A stretch of 41,114 nucleotides of DNA from Pseudolysinimonas_A sp044239695 (GTDB taxonomy: Bacteria; Actinomycetota; Actinomycetes; Actinomycetales; Microbacteriaceae). Of this stretch, positions 9,298-22,922 are shown in pieces; position 1 is the stretch's first letter, and every line of letters starts with the position of its first letter. The stretch spans positions 1 through 41,114 of the forward strand of contig NZ_JBIIAW010000015.1 in NCBI RefSeq assembly GCF_044239695.1. The letters run 5' to 3'. The translations under genes and the position numbers were made by a program. The notes below the pieces were generated by a model that saw only the letters and a program-made list of their open reading frames with translations, ran no database searches and was not told the DNA's origin.

Positions 9298-9333
9298 GAA
9301 GAGCTCCCTAGCCCGAGAAGTGGTTCGAGCGGC

Positions 9334-9579
9334 CTAGGCCGCGAACTTGACGATGAGTCCGAGCACGATGATGCTCGCGACCCAGAGCAGGGCGAGGATC
9401 ACGGTGATGCGGTTGAGGTTGCGTTCCGCGACCCCCGAGGCGCCGAGGTTGGAGCTGGTGCCGCCGCCGAACATGTCGGAGAGGCCACCACCACGACCGC
9501 GGTGCAACAGGATGAGCAGAGTCAGCAGAAGGCTGGTGATGCCGAGCAGCACCTGCACGATGGTCTGGAGTACGAACAT
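9334..9579 (-). CDS. secG: Preprotein translocase subunit SecG
   Basis: Small accessory subunit of the SecYEG channel in the cytoplasmic membrane. The 81-residue product has two hydrophobic helices (residues about 5-25 and 58-78) joined by the typical loop GRGGGLSDMFGGG. It lies between tpiA and rbpA, as often in actinobacteria. A -10-like TAGACT sits nine bases before ATG, so it may also have its own promoter with an almost absent leader. Confidence 0.96.
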   Translation of the reverse strand: MFVLQTIVQVLLGITSLLLTLLILLHRGRGGGLSDMFGGGTSSNLGASGVAERNLNRITVILALLWVASIIVLGLIVKFAA

Positions 9580-9588
9580 AACCGGCCT

Positions 9589-9594
9589 AGTCTA
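9589..9594 (-). promoter_or_regulatory. Candidate -10 box for secG-rbpA
   Basis: Minus-strand TAGACT ends nine bases before the secG ATG, predicting a leader of zero to three bases. It would allow secG-rbpA expression separate from gap-pgk-tpiA. Confidence 0.4.
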
Positions 9595-9638
9595 CGGGTT
9601 TCGGCGACCGGAGGGCCGCCGTTCTGGCGATCGGAGCC

Positions 9639-10433
9639 TCAGGTCCCGACGTGCTTCTGGAAGCGCACGATGCTCGCGAACTCCTCCAGCTGGAGGCTCG
9701 CGCCGCCGACGAGGGCGCCGTCGACATCCGCCTCGCGCATGAAGCCCGCGATGTTGGCGGCCTTGACGCTGCCGCCGTAGAGGATGCGGGTCGCCTGCGC
9801 GACGTCATCGCCGAGCACCTCGGCGATCAGGACGCGGAGGGCCGCGCACACCTGCTGCGCCTGCTCGCTCGTCGCGGCCTGACCCGAACCGATCGCCCAG
9901 ACCGGTTCGTAGGCGACGACGATCTCGCTGCCCTTCGCCGCGCCCTCGAGCGCGACGCGGAGCTGGGCGACCGGGACGGCGCTCGGTCCGTGCTGCTCGA
10001 GGTCGTCGGCGGTCTCACCGACGCAGATGATCGGCACGATGCCGTGGCGATGGGCGGCGGCGACCTTCGCGGCGATGGCCTCGTCGGTCTCCCCGTGGTA
10101 CTCGCGACGCTCGGAGTGCCCGACGATCACGTACTTGGTGTCCAGTGCCTTGAGGAAGGCCCCCGAGATCTCGCCCGTGTACGCGCCCGAGTCGTGCGCC
10201 GAGATGTCCTGCCCGCCGTAGGCGATCGCGAGGTCGTCGGCGTTCACCAGGGTCTGCACGCTGCGCAGGTCGGTGAAGGGCGGGAAGACCGCGACCTCCG
10301 CCGACGTCGTGTCGTGTTGGGCATCCTTCAGGGTCCACGCGAGCTTCTGCACGAAGGCGATCGCCTGCAGGTGGTCGAGGTTCATCTTCCAGTTGCCCGC
10401 GAGAAGCGGGGTCCGGCCCGGCTTCGGGGTCAT
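9639..10433 (-). CDS. tpiA: Triosephosphate isomerase
   Basis: Interconverts dihydroxyacetone phosphate and glyceraldehyde-3-phosphate. The 264-residue TIM barrel shows GNWKMN near the N-terminus with the catalytic Lys, VIVGHSERR with the catalytic His, and YEPVWAIGSG with the catalytic Glu; the phosphate loop reads YGGSVK. ATG 10433 is chosen because it forms an ATGA overlap with the pgk stop, as other genes here do; an in-frame ATG at 10445 would add four residues. It follows pgk directly and precedes secG by 59 bases. Confidence 0.96.
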   Translation of the reverse strand: MTPKPGRTPLLAGNWKMNLDHLQAIAFVQKLAWTLKDAQHDTTSAEVAVFPPFTDLRSVQTLVNADDLAIAYGGQDISAHDSGAYTGEISGAFLKALDTKYVIVGHSERREYHGETDEAIAAKVAAAHRHGIVPIICVGETADDLEQHGPSAVPVAQLRVALEGAAKGSEIVVAYEPVWAIGSGQAATSEQAQQVCAALRVLIAEVLGDDVAQATRILYGGSVKAANIAGFMREADVDGALVGGASLQLEEFASIVRFQKHVGT

Positions 10434-11629
10434 GCTGTCTGCCATCCGAGTACGTCCAATCCGGGGAGGGTGGTGCCTTCGAGGAACTCGAGGCTCGCGC
10501 CGCCGCCCGTCGAGATGTGGCCGAACTGGTCGTCGGCGAAGCCCAGCGCCCGCACGGCTGCCGCGGAGTCGCCTCCGCCGACGACGCCGAGGCCATCTAC
10601 CTCGGTGAGCGCCTGCGCCACAGCCTTCGTGCCGGCCGCGAACGCGGGGAACTCGAAGACGCCCATCGGCCCGTTCCAGAACACCGTGCGCGACGTGCGG
10701 ATGTGCTCGGCGAACGCGGCGGCCGTCTCCGGGCCGATGTCGAGCCCGATGCCGTCTGCCCCGAAGTCGGTGTCCTCGAGGGCGTCCGCCCGGGCGACCA
10801 CGTGCTGCGCATCGGCCGAGAACCCGGACGCCATGACGATGTCGGTCGGCAGGACCAGCTCCACGCCGCGCTCCGCGGCTTCCGCGACGTAGCGCTTCAC
10901 GGTGTCGAACTGGGAGTCCTCGAGGAGGCTCTTGCCGATCTTGTGGCCCTCGGCGGCGAGGAAGGTGAACAGCATTCCGCCGCCGATGAGCAGGCGGTCG
11001 ACCTTCGGCAGCAGCGCGTCGATCACGCCGAGCTTGTCCGACACCTTGGATCCACCGAGCACGACCGTGTACGGCTTCTGCGGGTTCGCGGTGAGCCGAT
11101 CGAGCACGTCGAGCTCCGCCGCGATCAGCAGGCCCGCCGCCGAGGGCAGCGCCTTCGCCAGCTCGTAGACGCTCGCCTGCTTGCGGTGCACGACGCCGAA
11201 GCCGTCCGACACGAAGGCGTCGCCGAGCGCGGCGAGCTCGGCGGCGTACGCCTCGCGTTCGCCGGCATCCTTCGACGCCTCGCGCGGGTCGAACCGGAGG
11301 TTCTCCAGCAGCGTCACGCCGTCGCCGAGTGCCGCGCGCTCGGGGTGCTCTGGCATGAACGTCACCGGCTCCCCCAGCAGCTCGGCGAGCCGGACCGCGA
11401 CGGGGCCGAGCGAGAACTGCGGGTCGGGGGCGCCATCGGGGCGTCCGAGGTGGGACATCACGACGACGGAGGCACCGGCGTCCCGCAGCTTCCGGATCGT
11501 CGGGACGGACGCGCGGACGCGTCCGTCGTCCGTGATCCGGTCGCCGTCGAGCGGGACGTTGAGGTCGCAGCGGAGCAGGACCGTCTTCCCGGCGAGGTCG
11601 CCGAGAGACTCGATGGTTCGCAGAGTCAC
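10430..11629 (-). CDS. pgk: Phosphoglycerate kinase
   Basis: Transfers phosphate from 1,3-bisphosphoglycerate to ADP, an ATP-forming step of glycolysis. The 399-residue product has normal length. It shows LLRCDLNVPLDG near residue 18, the HLGRPDG substrate loop, VLGGSKVSDK near residue 192, and the C-terminal nucleotide-binding GVVGGGDSAAA and STGGGASLEFLEG. The start is GTG, seven bases after the gap stop, with little Shine-Dalgarno sequence, suggesting coupling to gap. Confidence 0.97.
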   Translation of the reverse strand: MTLRTIESLGDLAGKTVLLRCDLNVPLDGDRITDDGRVRASVPTIRKLRDAGASVVVMSHLGRPDGAPDPQFSLGPVAVRLAELLGEPVTFMPEHPERAALGDGVTLLENLRFDPREASKDAGEREAYAAELAALGDAFVSDGFGVVHRKQASVYELAKALPSAAGLLIAAELDVLDRLTANPQKPYTVVLGGSKVSDKLGVIDALLPKVDRLLIGGGMLFTFLAAEGHKIGKSLLEDSQFDTVKRYVAEAAERGVELVLPTDIVMASGFSADAQHVVARADALEDTDFGADGIGLDIGPETAAAFAEHIRTSRTVFWNGPMGVFEFPAFAAGTKAVAQALTEVDGLGVVGGGDSAAAVRALGFADDQFGHISTGGGASLEFLEGTTLPGLDVLGWQTA

Positions 11630-11636
11630 CGGCGGA

Positions 11637-12644
<1,008 letters not shown>

Positions 12645-12692
12645 AGAAAGCTCCTTGAAGTGGTCGTGGGGGTGTGGTGGCGGTGGTGGAAG

Positions 12693-12732
12693 GCGGCCGG
12701 GACACGGTCTCGAAAAGACGAGTCCCGGCCGC
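12693..12732 (-). terminator. Hairpin between sodA and gap
   Basis: The 11-bp arms GCGGCCGGGAC (12693-12703) and GTCCCGGCCGC (12722-12732) are perfectly complementary. An inner 4-bp stem (GTCT/AGAC) extends the structure around a five-base loop. It begins 12 bases after the sodA stop and ends 48 bases before the gap start. There is no long T run, so it is a probable rather than certain sodA terminator; it could also act as an attenuator or RNA-stabilising stem for gap. Confidence 0.6.
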
Positions 12733-12743
12733 GCAAAACGCCG

Positions 12744-13370
12744 TTACGACAGTAGCAGCAGCCCCGCCGCTCCCTTGCGCGCCGCCTCGAATCGGGCCCC
12801 GGCGTCCGCCCAGTTGGCGATGTTCCAGAAGGCCTTCACGTAGTCGGCCTTGACGTTCACGTAGTCGAGGTAGAAGGCGTGCTCCCACATGTCGAGCTGG
12901 AGGATCGGGGTGACGCCGAGCGGCACGTTGTTCTGCTGGTCGTACATCTGGTTGATGAGCAGTCGCGACGACACCGGGTCCCAGGCGAGCACGGCCCAGC
13001 CGGAGCCCTGGAGGCTGTTCGCGGCGGCGCTGAAGTGCCCGACGAACTTGTCGAAGGAGCCGAAGAACTCGTCGATGGCGGCCGCCAGCTCGCCCTCGGG
13101 CGTGCCCGCGCCATCCGGGGTCAGGTTCTTCCAGAAGATCGAGTGGTTGATGTGGCCGCCGAGGTGGAACGCGAGGTCCTTCTCGAGCTTCGGCACGTTG
13201 CCGTAGTCGCCGGAGTCCCGCGCCTCCGCCAGCTTCTCGAGGGCGGTGTTCGCGCCCGCGACGTAGGCCGCGTGGTGCTTGGAGTGATGCAGCTCCATGA
13301 TCCTGGCGCTGATGTGGGGCTCGAGAGCCGCGTAGTCGTACGGGAGGTCCGGAAGCGTGTAGTCAGCCAT
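12744..13370 (-). CDS. sodA: Superoxide dismutase (Mn/Fe type)
   Basis: Cytosolic enzyme converting superoxide to oxygen and hydrogen peroxide. The 208-residue product has the N-terminal helical domain with the metal-ligand region LHHSKHHAAYV near residue 27, a second His ligand in GGHINHSIFWKNL near residue 75, and the C-terminal DMWEHAFYLDY motif holding Asp and His ligands. Metal preference cannot be fixed from motifs alone; the QGSGWAVLAWD region is compatible with manganese. A TAGGCT box lies seven bases before the ATG, so the mRNA may be leaderless. Confidence 0.96.
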   Translation of the reverse strand: MADYTLPDLPYDYAALEPHISARIMELHHSKHHAAYVAGANTALEKLAEARDSGDYGNVPKLEKDLAFHLGGHINHSIFWKNLTPDGAGTPEGELAAAIDEFFGSFDKFVGHFSAAANSLQGSGWAVLAWDPVSSRLLINQMYDQQNNVPLGVTPILQLDMWEHAFYLDYVNVKADYVKAFWNIANWADAGARFEAARKGAAGLLLLS

Positions 13371-13377
13371 GCCGTCC

Positions 13378-13415
13378 AGCCTACGCTCGGCGGCCCCCCA
13401 GCCGCCGGGGGTTGA
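13378..13415 (-). promoter_or_regulatory. Candidate sodA promoter with shared upstream element
   Basis: On the minus strand TCAACCCCCGGCGG (13415-13402) is followed after 18 bases by TAGGCT (13383-13378), then seven bases, then ATG. The 14-base element is identical to one 17 bases before the uvrA -10 box. A GC-rich inverted repeat lies between element and box. Confidence 0.45.
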
Positions 13416-13430
13416 CCGTGGAACGCGTGC

Positions 13431-14402
13431 TCAGTCCAGGTCGGGGAGCCCCGCGTCGGTGCTCGGCAGTCCGAGGTCGGAGGCCTTCTTGTCGGCCATC
13501 GCGAGCAGACGGCGGATGCGTCCGGCGACCGCGTCCTTGGTCATCGGCGGATCGGCGTGGTGCCCGAGTTCGTCGAGGCTCGCGTCGCGGTGGCTGAGCC
13601 GGAGCGCCCCCGCGTAGCGCAGGTGCTCCGGAACGTCGTCACCCAGGATCTCGAGAGCCCGCTCGACCCGGGCGCAGGCGGCGACCGCAGCCTGCGCCGA
13701 GCGACGCAGGTTGGCGTCGTCGAAGTTCACGAGGCGGTTCGCCGTGGCCCGCACCTCCCGGCGCTGCCGCAGCTCCTCCCAGGCCGCGACGCTCGCCCCG
13801 GCGCCCATCAGGTGGAGCATCGCACTGATGGCTTCGCCGTCCCGCACGACGACGCGGAAGGATCCGCGTACCTCACGGGCCTTCGCGGCGACCTTGAGGC
13901 GACCGGCGGCGCCGACGAGCGCCATCGCGGCCTCGTTGCCCGGACAGACGACCTCGAGCGCCGCGGAACGCCCGGGGTCGGTCAGCGTGCCGGAGGCGAG
14001 GAACGCCCCTCGCCAGATCGCCGCCAACTCATCGCGCGACCCCGTCGTGAGCCGGTTCGGCAGGCCGCGCACCGGCCGGTTGCGGGCGTCGATGAGCCCG
14101 GTCTGGCGCGCGAGGGTCTCCGCGCCGTCGATGACCCGCACGAGATAGGTGCTCGACCGACGCAGGGTGCTGCCGGAGATCACCGAGACCTCGCTGCGGA
14201 CGCCGTACAGCTCGGCCAGGTCCTTGCGGACGCGGCGGGCGATCTTCGGCGACTCCAGCTCGGCCTCGACGGCGATGCGGTTGGAGATCGTGTGGAGTCC
14301 GCTCGAGAAGCGCAGCAGCGACGCGAGCTCCGCGGCGCGCACGGCCGTCTTCCCGACGTCCACACCGGCGAGTTCTTCTTTGACATCGGCGGTCAGTGCC
14401 AC
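13431..14402 (-). CDS. whiA: DNA-binding protein WhiA
   Basis: WhiA is a Gram-positive regulator; in Streptomyces it controls sporulation-septation genes, and in non-sporulating relatives it influences cell division. The 323-residue product has an N-terminal LAGLIDADG-homing-endonuclease-like fold (RAAELASLLRFSSGLH; AIWRGAFLASGTL), and a C-terminal helix-turn-helix ending with SLDELGHHADPPMTKDAV. The start is GTG 14402 with AGGGAC about seven bases upstream. It follows rapZ by only 54 bases; the yvcK gene often found between them is absent. Confidence 0.96.
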   Translation of the reverse strand: MALTADVKEELAGVDVGKTAVRAAELASLLRFSSGLHTISNRIAVEAELESPKIARRVRKDLAELYGVRSEVSVISGSTLRRSSTYLVRVIDGAETLARQTGLIDARNRPVRGLPNRLTTGSRDELAAIWRGAFLASGTLTDPGRSAALEVVCPGNEAAMALVGAAGRLKVAAKAREVRGSFRVVVRDGEAISAMLHLMGAGASVAAWEELRQRREVRATANRLVNFDDANLRRSAQAAVAACARVERALEILGDDVPEHLRYAGALRLSHRDASLDELGHHADPPMTKDAVAGRIRRLLAMADKKASDLGLPSTDAGLPDLD

Positions 14403-14456
14403 GCGGTCGTCCCTAACTTGTGTTGATGTGTCGGGCCTGCTTCGGCTCGAGTGCGG

Positions 14457-15365
14457 TCATTCCCGACCGAGGTCGCGGTGCTTGACGCTGACCGCGAGGC
14501 CCGGGAGCACGCTCAGCCGCGCTTTCAGCTCCTCGGCCATCGCCACGGAGCGGTGCTTACCGCCGGTGCATCCCAGAGCGATCGTAGCGTGCCGCTTGTT
14601 CTCGCGACCGTACCCGTCGAGCACCGGCCGAAGCGCCTCGACATAGCCGTCGATGAACTCCTGCGCCCCGGGGAGGCCGAGGACGTAGTCGCTCACCTCG
14701 GTCTCGAGGCCGGTGCGGCCCTTGAGTTCCGGGATCCAGAACGGATTCGGCAGGAAGCGGCAGTCGGCGACGTGGTCGGCGTCGGACGGCAGCCCGTACT
14801 TGTAGCCGAAGCTCATCACCGTGACCCGGATCGCCGGATCGCCGACGGTCGAGAACTGGTCGTGGATGAGGACGCTGAGCTGGTGGATGTTGAGCTCGCT
14901 CGTGTCGATGACGATGTCGCTCTGCTCGCGGAGCTCGGCGAGCCGCGCCCGCTCGGCGGTGATGCCGTCGAGGAGTGTCCCATCCCCCTGGAGCGGGTGG
15001 GGCCGACGGACCGATTCGAAGCGCCGCACCAGGGCGGCATCGGTGGCGTCGAGGAAGAGCACGCGCGTGTCGTCAGTACCGCGCAGCGACTCCAGGGCCT
15101 CCTGCACATCGGCGAAGAGCCGACCGCCGCGGATGTCGACGACCGCGGCGACGCGGGGAATGGTGTCGCCGGTGTGCCGTGAGAGATCGACGAGGGGGCG
15201 CAACATCTGCGGCGGGAGGTTGTCGACCACGTACCAGCCGAGATCCTCGAGCGCATTGCCGACGGTCGAGCGGCCGGCACCCGACATCCCGGTGACGAGC
15301 AGGAGCTCCCGGCGTGGCGCGCTGGCCTCGACCTCAGTCTGCTCGCCGGTCGCTGCCACCGTCAC
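14457..15365 (-). CDS. rapZ: RNase adapter / nucleotide-binding protein RapZ (YvcJ family)
   Basis: P-loop protein of the RapZ/YvcJ family. In E. coli RapZ directs RNase E to a small RNA; the actinobacterial role is less clear. The 302-residue product has a Walker A-like GMSGAGRSTVGN near residue 26 followed by YVVDNLPP, and the C-terminal domain with LPNPFW and GCTGGKHRSVAMAEEL. GTG 15365 overlaps the uvrC stop as GTGA, so translation is probably coupled. Family assignment is firm; molecular role is inference. Confidence 0.95.
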   Translation of the reverse strand: MTVAATGEQTEVEASAPRRELLLVTGMSGAGRSTVGNALEDLGWYVVDNLPPQMLRPLVDLSRHTGDTIPRVAAVVDIRGGRLFADVQEALESLRGTDDTRVLFLDATDAALVRRFESVRRPHPLQGDGTLLDGITAERARLAELREQSDIVIDTSELNIHQLSVLIHDQFSTVGDPAIRVTVMSFGYKYGLPSDADHVADCRFLPNPFWIPELKGRTGLETEVSDYVLGLPGAQEFIDGYVEALRPVLDGYGRENKRHATIALGCTGGKHRSVAMAEELKARLSVLPGLAVSVKHRDLGRE

Positions 15366-17254
15366 TGCCCTTCGGTCTCTGCGTCGAGCTTACCGACGAT
15401 CGCGGCGGCGAGAGACGGGCCGATCCCGCGCACCTCGCCGATGTCGTCGACGGATGCCGCGCGCAGGCGGGCGACGGAGCCGAAATGGGCGAGCAGCACC
15501 TTCACCCGAGCGGGGCCGAGGCCCGGGATGTCGGAGAGCACCGAGGCGATGTCGTTCTTGCGCTTCTGGCGCTGGAAGGTGATCGCGAAGCGGTGGGCCT
15601 CGTCGCGCAGTCGCTGGATGAGGAAGAGCGCCTCGCTGTTGCGGGGCAGGATCACCGGGAACGGCTCCCCCGGCAGCCAGACCTCCTCGAGGCGCTTGGC
15701 GATCCCGGCGACCGGGATGTCGCGGATGCCGAGTTCCGCGAGCACCGCGGCGGCGGCGTTGACCTGCGGCTCGCCGCCGTCGACGAGGATCAGTCCGGGG
15801 CGGTAGGCGAAGCGCTTGCGGGTCGGGGCACCGTCCTCGGGATCGGCCTCGTCCTCCTCCAGGCGCGCCAGGCGGCGGCGCAGCACCTGGGAGATCGCCT
15901 CCAGATCGTCGGCGTACTCCTTGATCCCGAACTTTCGGTAGGCGTTCTTCACCGGGAGTCCGTCCTCGAAGACGACCATCGAGGCGACGATGTTGGTGCC
16001 GCCGAGGTGCGACACGTCGTAGCACTCGATGCGCAGCGGCGCCTCGTCCATCCCGAGGGCCTCCTGGATGTCGGTGAGCGCCTGCGTGCGGGCCACGTAA
16101 TCGCCGCTGCGTCGCATCTTGTAGAGCCCGAGCGCCTGCTTGGCGTTGATCGTCGCCGTCTGCAGGATCGCCGCCTTGTCGCCGCGCTGGGCGGCCCGGA
16201 GCACGACCGACCCCTTCGTGCGTCGGTCGCTCAGCCAGGCCTCGAGCGCCGGAGCGTCGTCGGGGAGCTTCGGCACGACGATCTCGCGCGGCGGCGGCTC
16301 GGTCTCGTAGGCGCTGAGCAGCACCGCCTCGACGAGGTCGCCGAGAGGAACGTCGAGCTCGGTGTCGACGACCCAGCTGCGCGTGCCCGTGATGCGCCCG
16401 CCGCGCACCGTGAACTGCTGGACGGCGGCGGCGAGCTCGTCGTAGTCGATCCCGAAGACGTCGGTGTCGATCGTGTCCTCGGCCAGCACGACCGCGCTGC
16501 GCTCCAGCACGTTCTCAAGGGCCTGGAGTCGGTCGCGGATCGTCGCCGCGCGCTCATAGGCGAACTCGGCGGCGGCCGACTTCATCTCGCGCTCGAGCAG
16601 GCGCACGACCGCCCGATCGGGGTGGGACATGAACGCGACGAAGTCGTTCACGATCTGCCGATGCTCCTCGATCGAGACGCGCCCGGAGCACGGTCCACCG
16701 CAACGTCCGATCTGTCCGGGGAAGCACGGCCGCCCGGTCTGCATCGCGCGCTTGTAGCTGGAGTCAGAACAGGTGCGGATCGGAAAGGCCCGCACCATCA
16801 GGTCGATCGTGTCGCGCACGGCCCAGATCTTCGGATACGGGCCGAAGTACTTCGCCCCGGGGATGCGGCGGTTGCGCGTCACCATGACGCGCGGCGCCTC
16901 GTCGCCGAGTGTCACGACCAGATAGGGGTAGGTCTTGTCGTCGCGGAACTTGACGTTGAACGGCGGCGTGAACTCCTTGATCCAGGCGTATTCGAGGTCG
17001 AGCGCTTCCCGGTCGCTGCCCACGACGGTCCACTCGACACCGGTCGCGGTGAGCACCATGGCGCGGGTGCGCTGATGCAGGTTGCGCATCGGCTGGAAGT
17101 AGTTGCTGAGGCGCTGCCGGAGGTTGATCGCCTTACCGACGTAGAGCACGCGGCCGCGGGCATCCCGGAATCGGTAGACGCCGGGGCTCGTCGGGATCTC
17201 CCCCGCCTTCGGTCGCCACTCCAGGGCATCCGCGCGGGTCGGACGCGCCACCAT
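15362..17254 (-). CDS. uvrC: Excinuclease ABC subunit C
   Basis: Dual-incision nuclease of nucleotide excision repair. The 630-residue product shows the GIY-YIG domain (PGVYRFRDARGRVLYVGKA), a four-Cys region (CxxCx3C-like: RPCFPGQIGRCGGPCSG), the UVR segment EFAYERAATIRDRLQALE that binds UvrB, the RNase H-like domain (ECYDVSHLGGTN), and C-terminal tandem helix-hairpin-helix motifs (IPGLGPARVKVLL, VRGIGPSLAAAI). It starts four bases after the uvrA stop, so all three excinuclease subunits are consecutive here. Confidence 0.98.
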   Translation of the reverse strand: MVARPTRADALEWRPKAGEIPTSPGVYRFRDARGRVLYVGKAINLRQRLSNYFQPMRNLHQRTRAMVLTATGVEWTVVGSDREALDLEYAWIKEFTPPFNVKFRDDKTYPYLVVTLGDEAPRVMVTRNRRIPGAKYFGPYPKIWAVRDTIDLMVRAFPIRTCSDSSYKRAMQTGRPCFPGQIGRCGGPCSGRVSIEEHRQIVNDFVAFMSHPDRAVVRLLEREMKSAAAEFAYERAATIRDRLQALENVLERSAVVLAEDTIDTDVFGIDYDELAAAVQQFTVRGGRITGTRSWVVDTELDVPLGDLVEAVLLSAYETEPPPREIVVPKLPDDAPALEAWLSDRRTKGSVVLRAAQRGDKAAILQTATINAKQALGLYKMRRSGDYVARTQALTDIQEALGMDEAPLRIECYDVSHLGGTNIVASMVVFEDGLPVKNAYRKFGIKEYADDLEAISQVLRRRLARLEEDEADPEDGAPTRKRFAYRPGLILVDGGEPQVNAAAAVLAELGIRDIPVAGIAKRLEEVWLPGEPFPVILPRNSEALFLIQRLRDEAHRFAITFQRQKRKNDIASVLSDIPGLGPARVKVLLAHFGSVARLRAASVDDIGEVRGIGPSLAAAIVGKLDAETEGQ

Positions 17255-17258
17255 CGTT

Positions 17259-20144
<2,886 letters not shown>

Positions 20145-20150
20145 CTCGCA

Positions 20151-20187
20151 AGTGTACGGAGGCTCACCGACATCCGCCGGGGGTTGA
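20151..20187 (-). promoter_or_regulatory. Candidate uvrA promoter with shared upstream element
   Basis: Minus strand: TCAACCCCCGGCGG (20187-20174), 17 bases, TACACT (20156-20151), six bases, GTG. The upstream element is the same 14-mer as at sodA. The geometry predicts transcription beginning at or next to the start codon. Confidence 0.5.
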
Positions 20188-20200
20188 GCTGACGGCGAAC

Positions 20201-22279
<2,079 letters not shown>

Positions 22280-22286
22280 ACCGTCC

Positions 22287-22292
22287 AGGCTA
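22287..22292 (-). promoter_or_regulatory. Candidate -10 box for uvrB
   Basis: Minus-strand TAGCCT starts with the coaE TAG stop and ends seven bases before the uvrB ATG. The following GGACGG may be a weak ribosome site or the discriminator of a leaderless promoter. Confidence 0.35.
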
Positions 22293-22904
22293 GGCGGCGC
22301 CTCCGACACGCGCTCGGAGGTTCTCCCAGAGCGCATCCGCCTGCGCCAGGGTCTCGTCGAGGCTGCCGTCGGCGTCGATCACGACGTCGGCGATCGCGAA
22401 CCGGTCGGTGTCGGTCGCCTGGGAGTTGAGGCGATGCAGCGCCTCCTCGCGCGTCATCCCGCGCAGCTCGACCATGCGGGCGATTCGGGTCTCGGTCGCC
22501 GCGTGCACGACGACGACGAGGTCGAACTCGTCGTGTCTCCCGGCCTCGACGAGAAGGGGGATGTCGTAGACGACGATCGCGTCAGGGTCGGCCGCGGCCG
22601 CGGCGGCGAAGAGCGCTCGGGAGCGCTCGAGCACCGCGGGGTGGGTGATCGCGTTCAGCCGCTGGCGCCCCTCGGGGTCGCGGAAGACGATCGCGCCGAG
22701 CGCCGGGCGATCGAGGGAACCGTCGGCGGCGATGACCTCGGGACCGAACGCCTCGGCGATGCGCGCGAGGGCCGGCTCTCCGGGGGCCACCACGTCGCGG
22801 GCGACCTCGTCGGCATCCACGATCACGGCTCCGTGCTCGACCAGGCGCCGGGCGACGGTCGACTTACCCGACGCGATCCCGCCGGTCAGGGCCACGAGCA
22901 GCAT
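22290..22904 (-). CDS. coaE: Dephospho-CoA kinase
   Basis: Phosphorylates the ribose 3'-hydroxyl of dephospho-CoA, the last step of coenzyme A synthesis. The 204-residue product shows the P-loop LTGGIASGKSTVARRL at residues 6-21, VDADEVARDV, and the family segment VVYDIPLLVEAG near residue 112. The ATG has no Shine-Dalgarno; TACGAT ends six bases before it, so the mRNA is probably leaderless. The coaE-uvrB adjacency matches other actinobacteria, and the gene is divergent from the DUF4126 gene. Confidence 0.96.
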   Translation of the reverse strand: MLLVALTGGIASGKSTVARRLVEHGAVIVDADEVARDVVAPGEPALARIAEAFGPEVIAADGSLDRPALGAIVFRDPEGRQRLNAITHPAVLERSRALFAAAAAADPDAIVVYDIPLLVEAGRHDEFDLVVVVHAATETRIARMVELRGMTREEALHRLNSQATDTDRFAIADVVIDADGSLDETLAQADALWENLRARVGGAA

Positions 22905-22922
22905 GTGGCTATCGTATGGGCA
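22904..22922. promoter_or_regulatory. Bidirectional leaderless promoter, coaE / DUF4126
   Basis: The palindrome TATCGTAT (22910-22917) holds a plus-strand TATCGT at 22910-22915 and a minus-strand TACGAT at 22916-22911. Each is followed by exactly six bases and then an ATG: 22922 on plus, 22904 on minus. Predicted transcription starts on the two A residues would be 18 bp apart. No strong -35 is seen; minus-strand GTGAGC at 16-base spacing is the best match. Confidence 0.55.

Noticed and set aside
9603..9636. Direct repeats GGCGAYCGGAG between secG and tpiA
   Set aside because: Two imperfect 11-base copies in GC-rich sequence are easily due to chance and have no further support.
20145..20200. 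LexA/SOS box before uvrA
   Set aside because: A CGAACT half-site is present but no TCGAAC-N4-GTTCGA-like palindrome; likewise none before uvrB.
22280..22336. Longer uvrB start
   Set aside because: It adds 19 residues overlapping coaE with no family resemblance; homologues start near ATG 22279.
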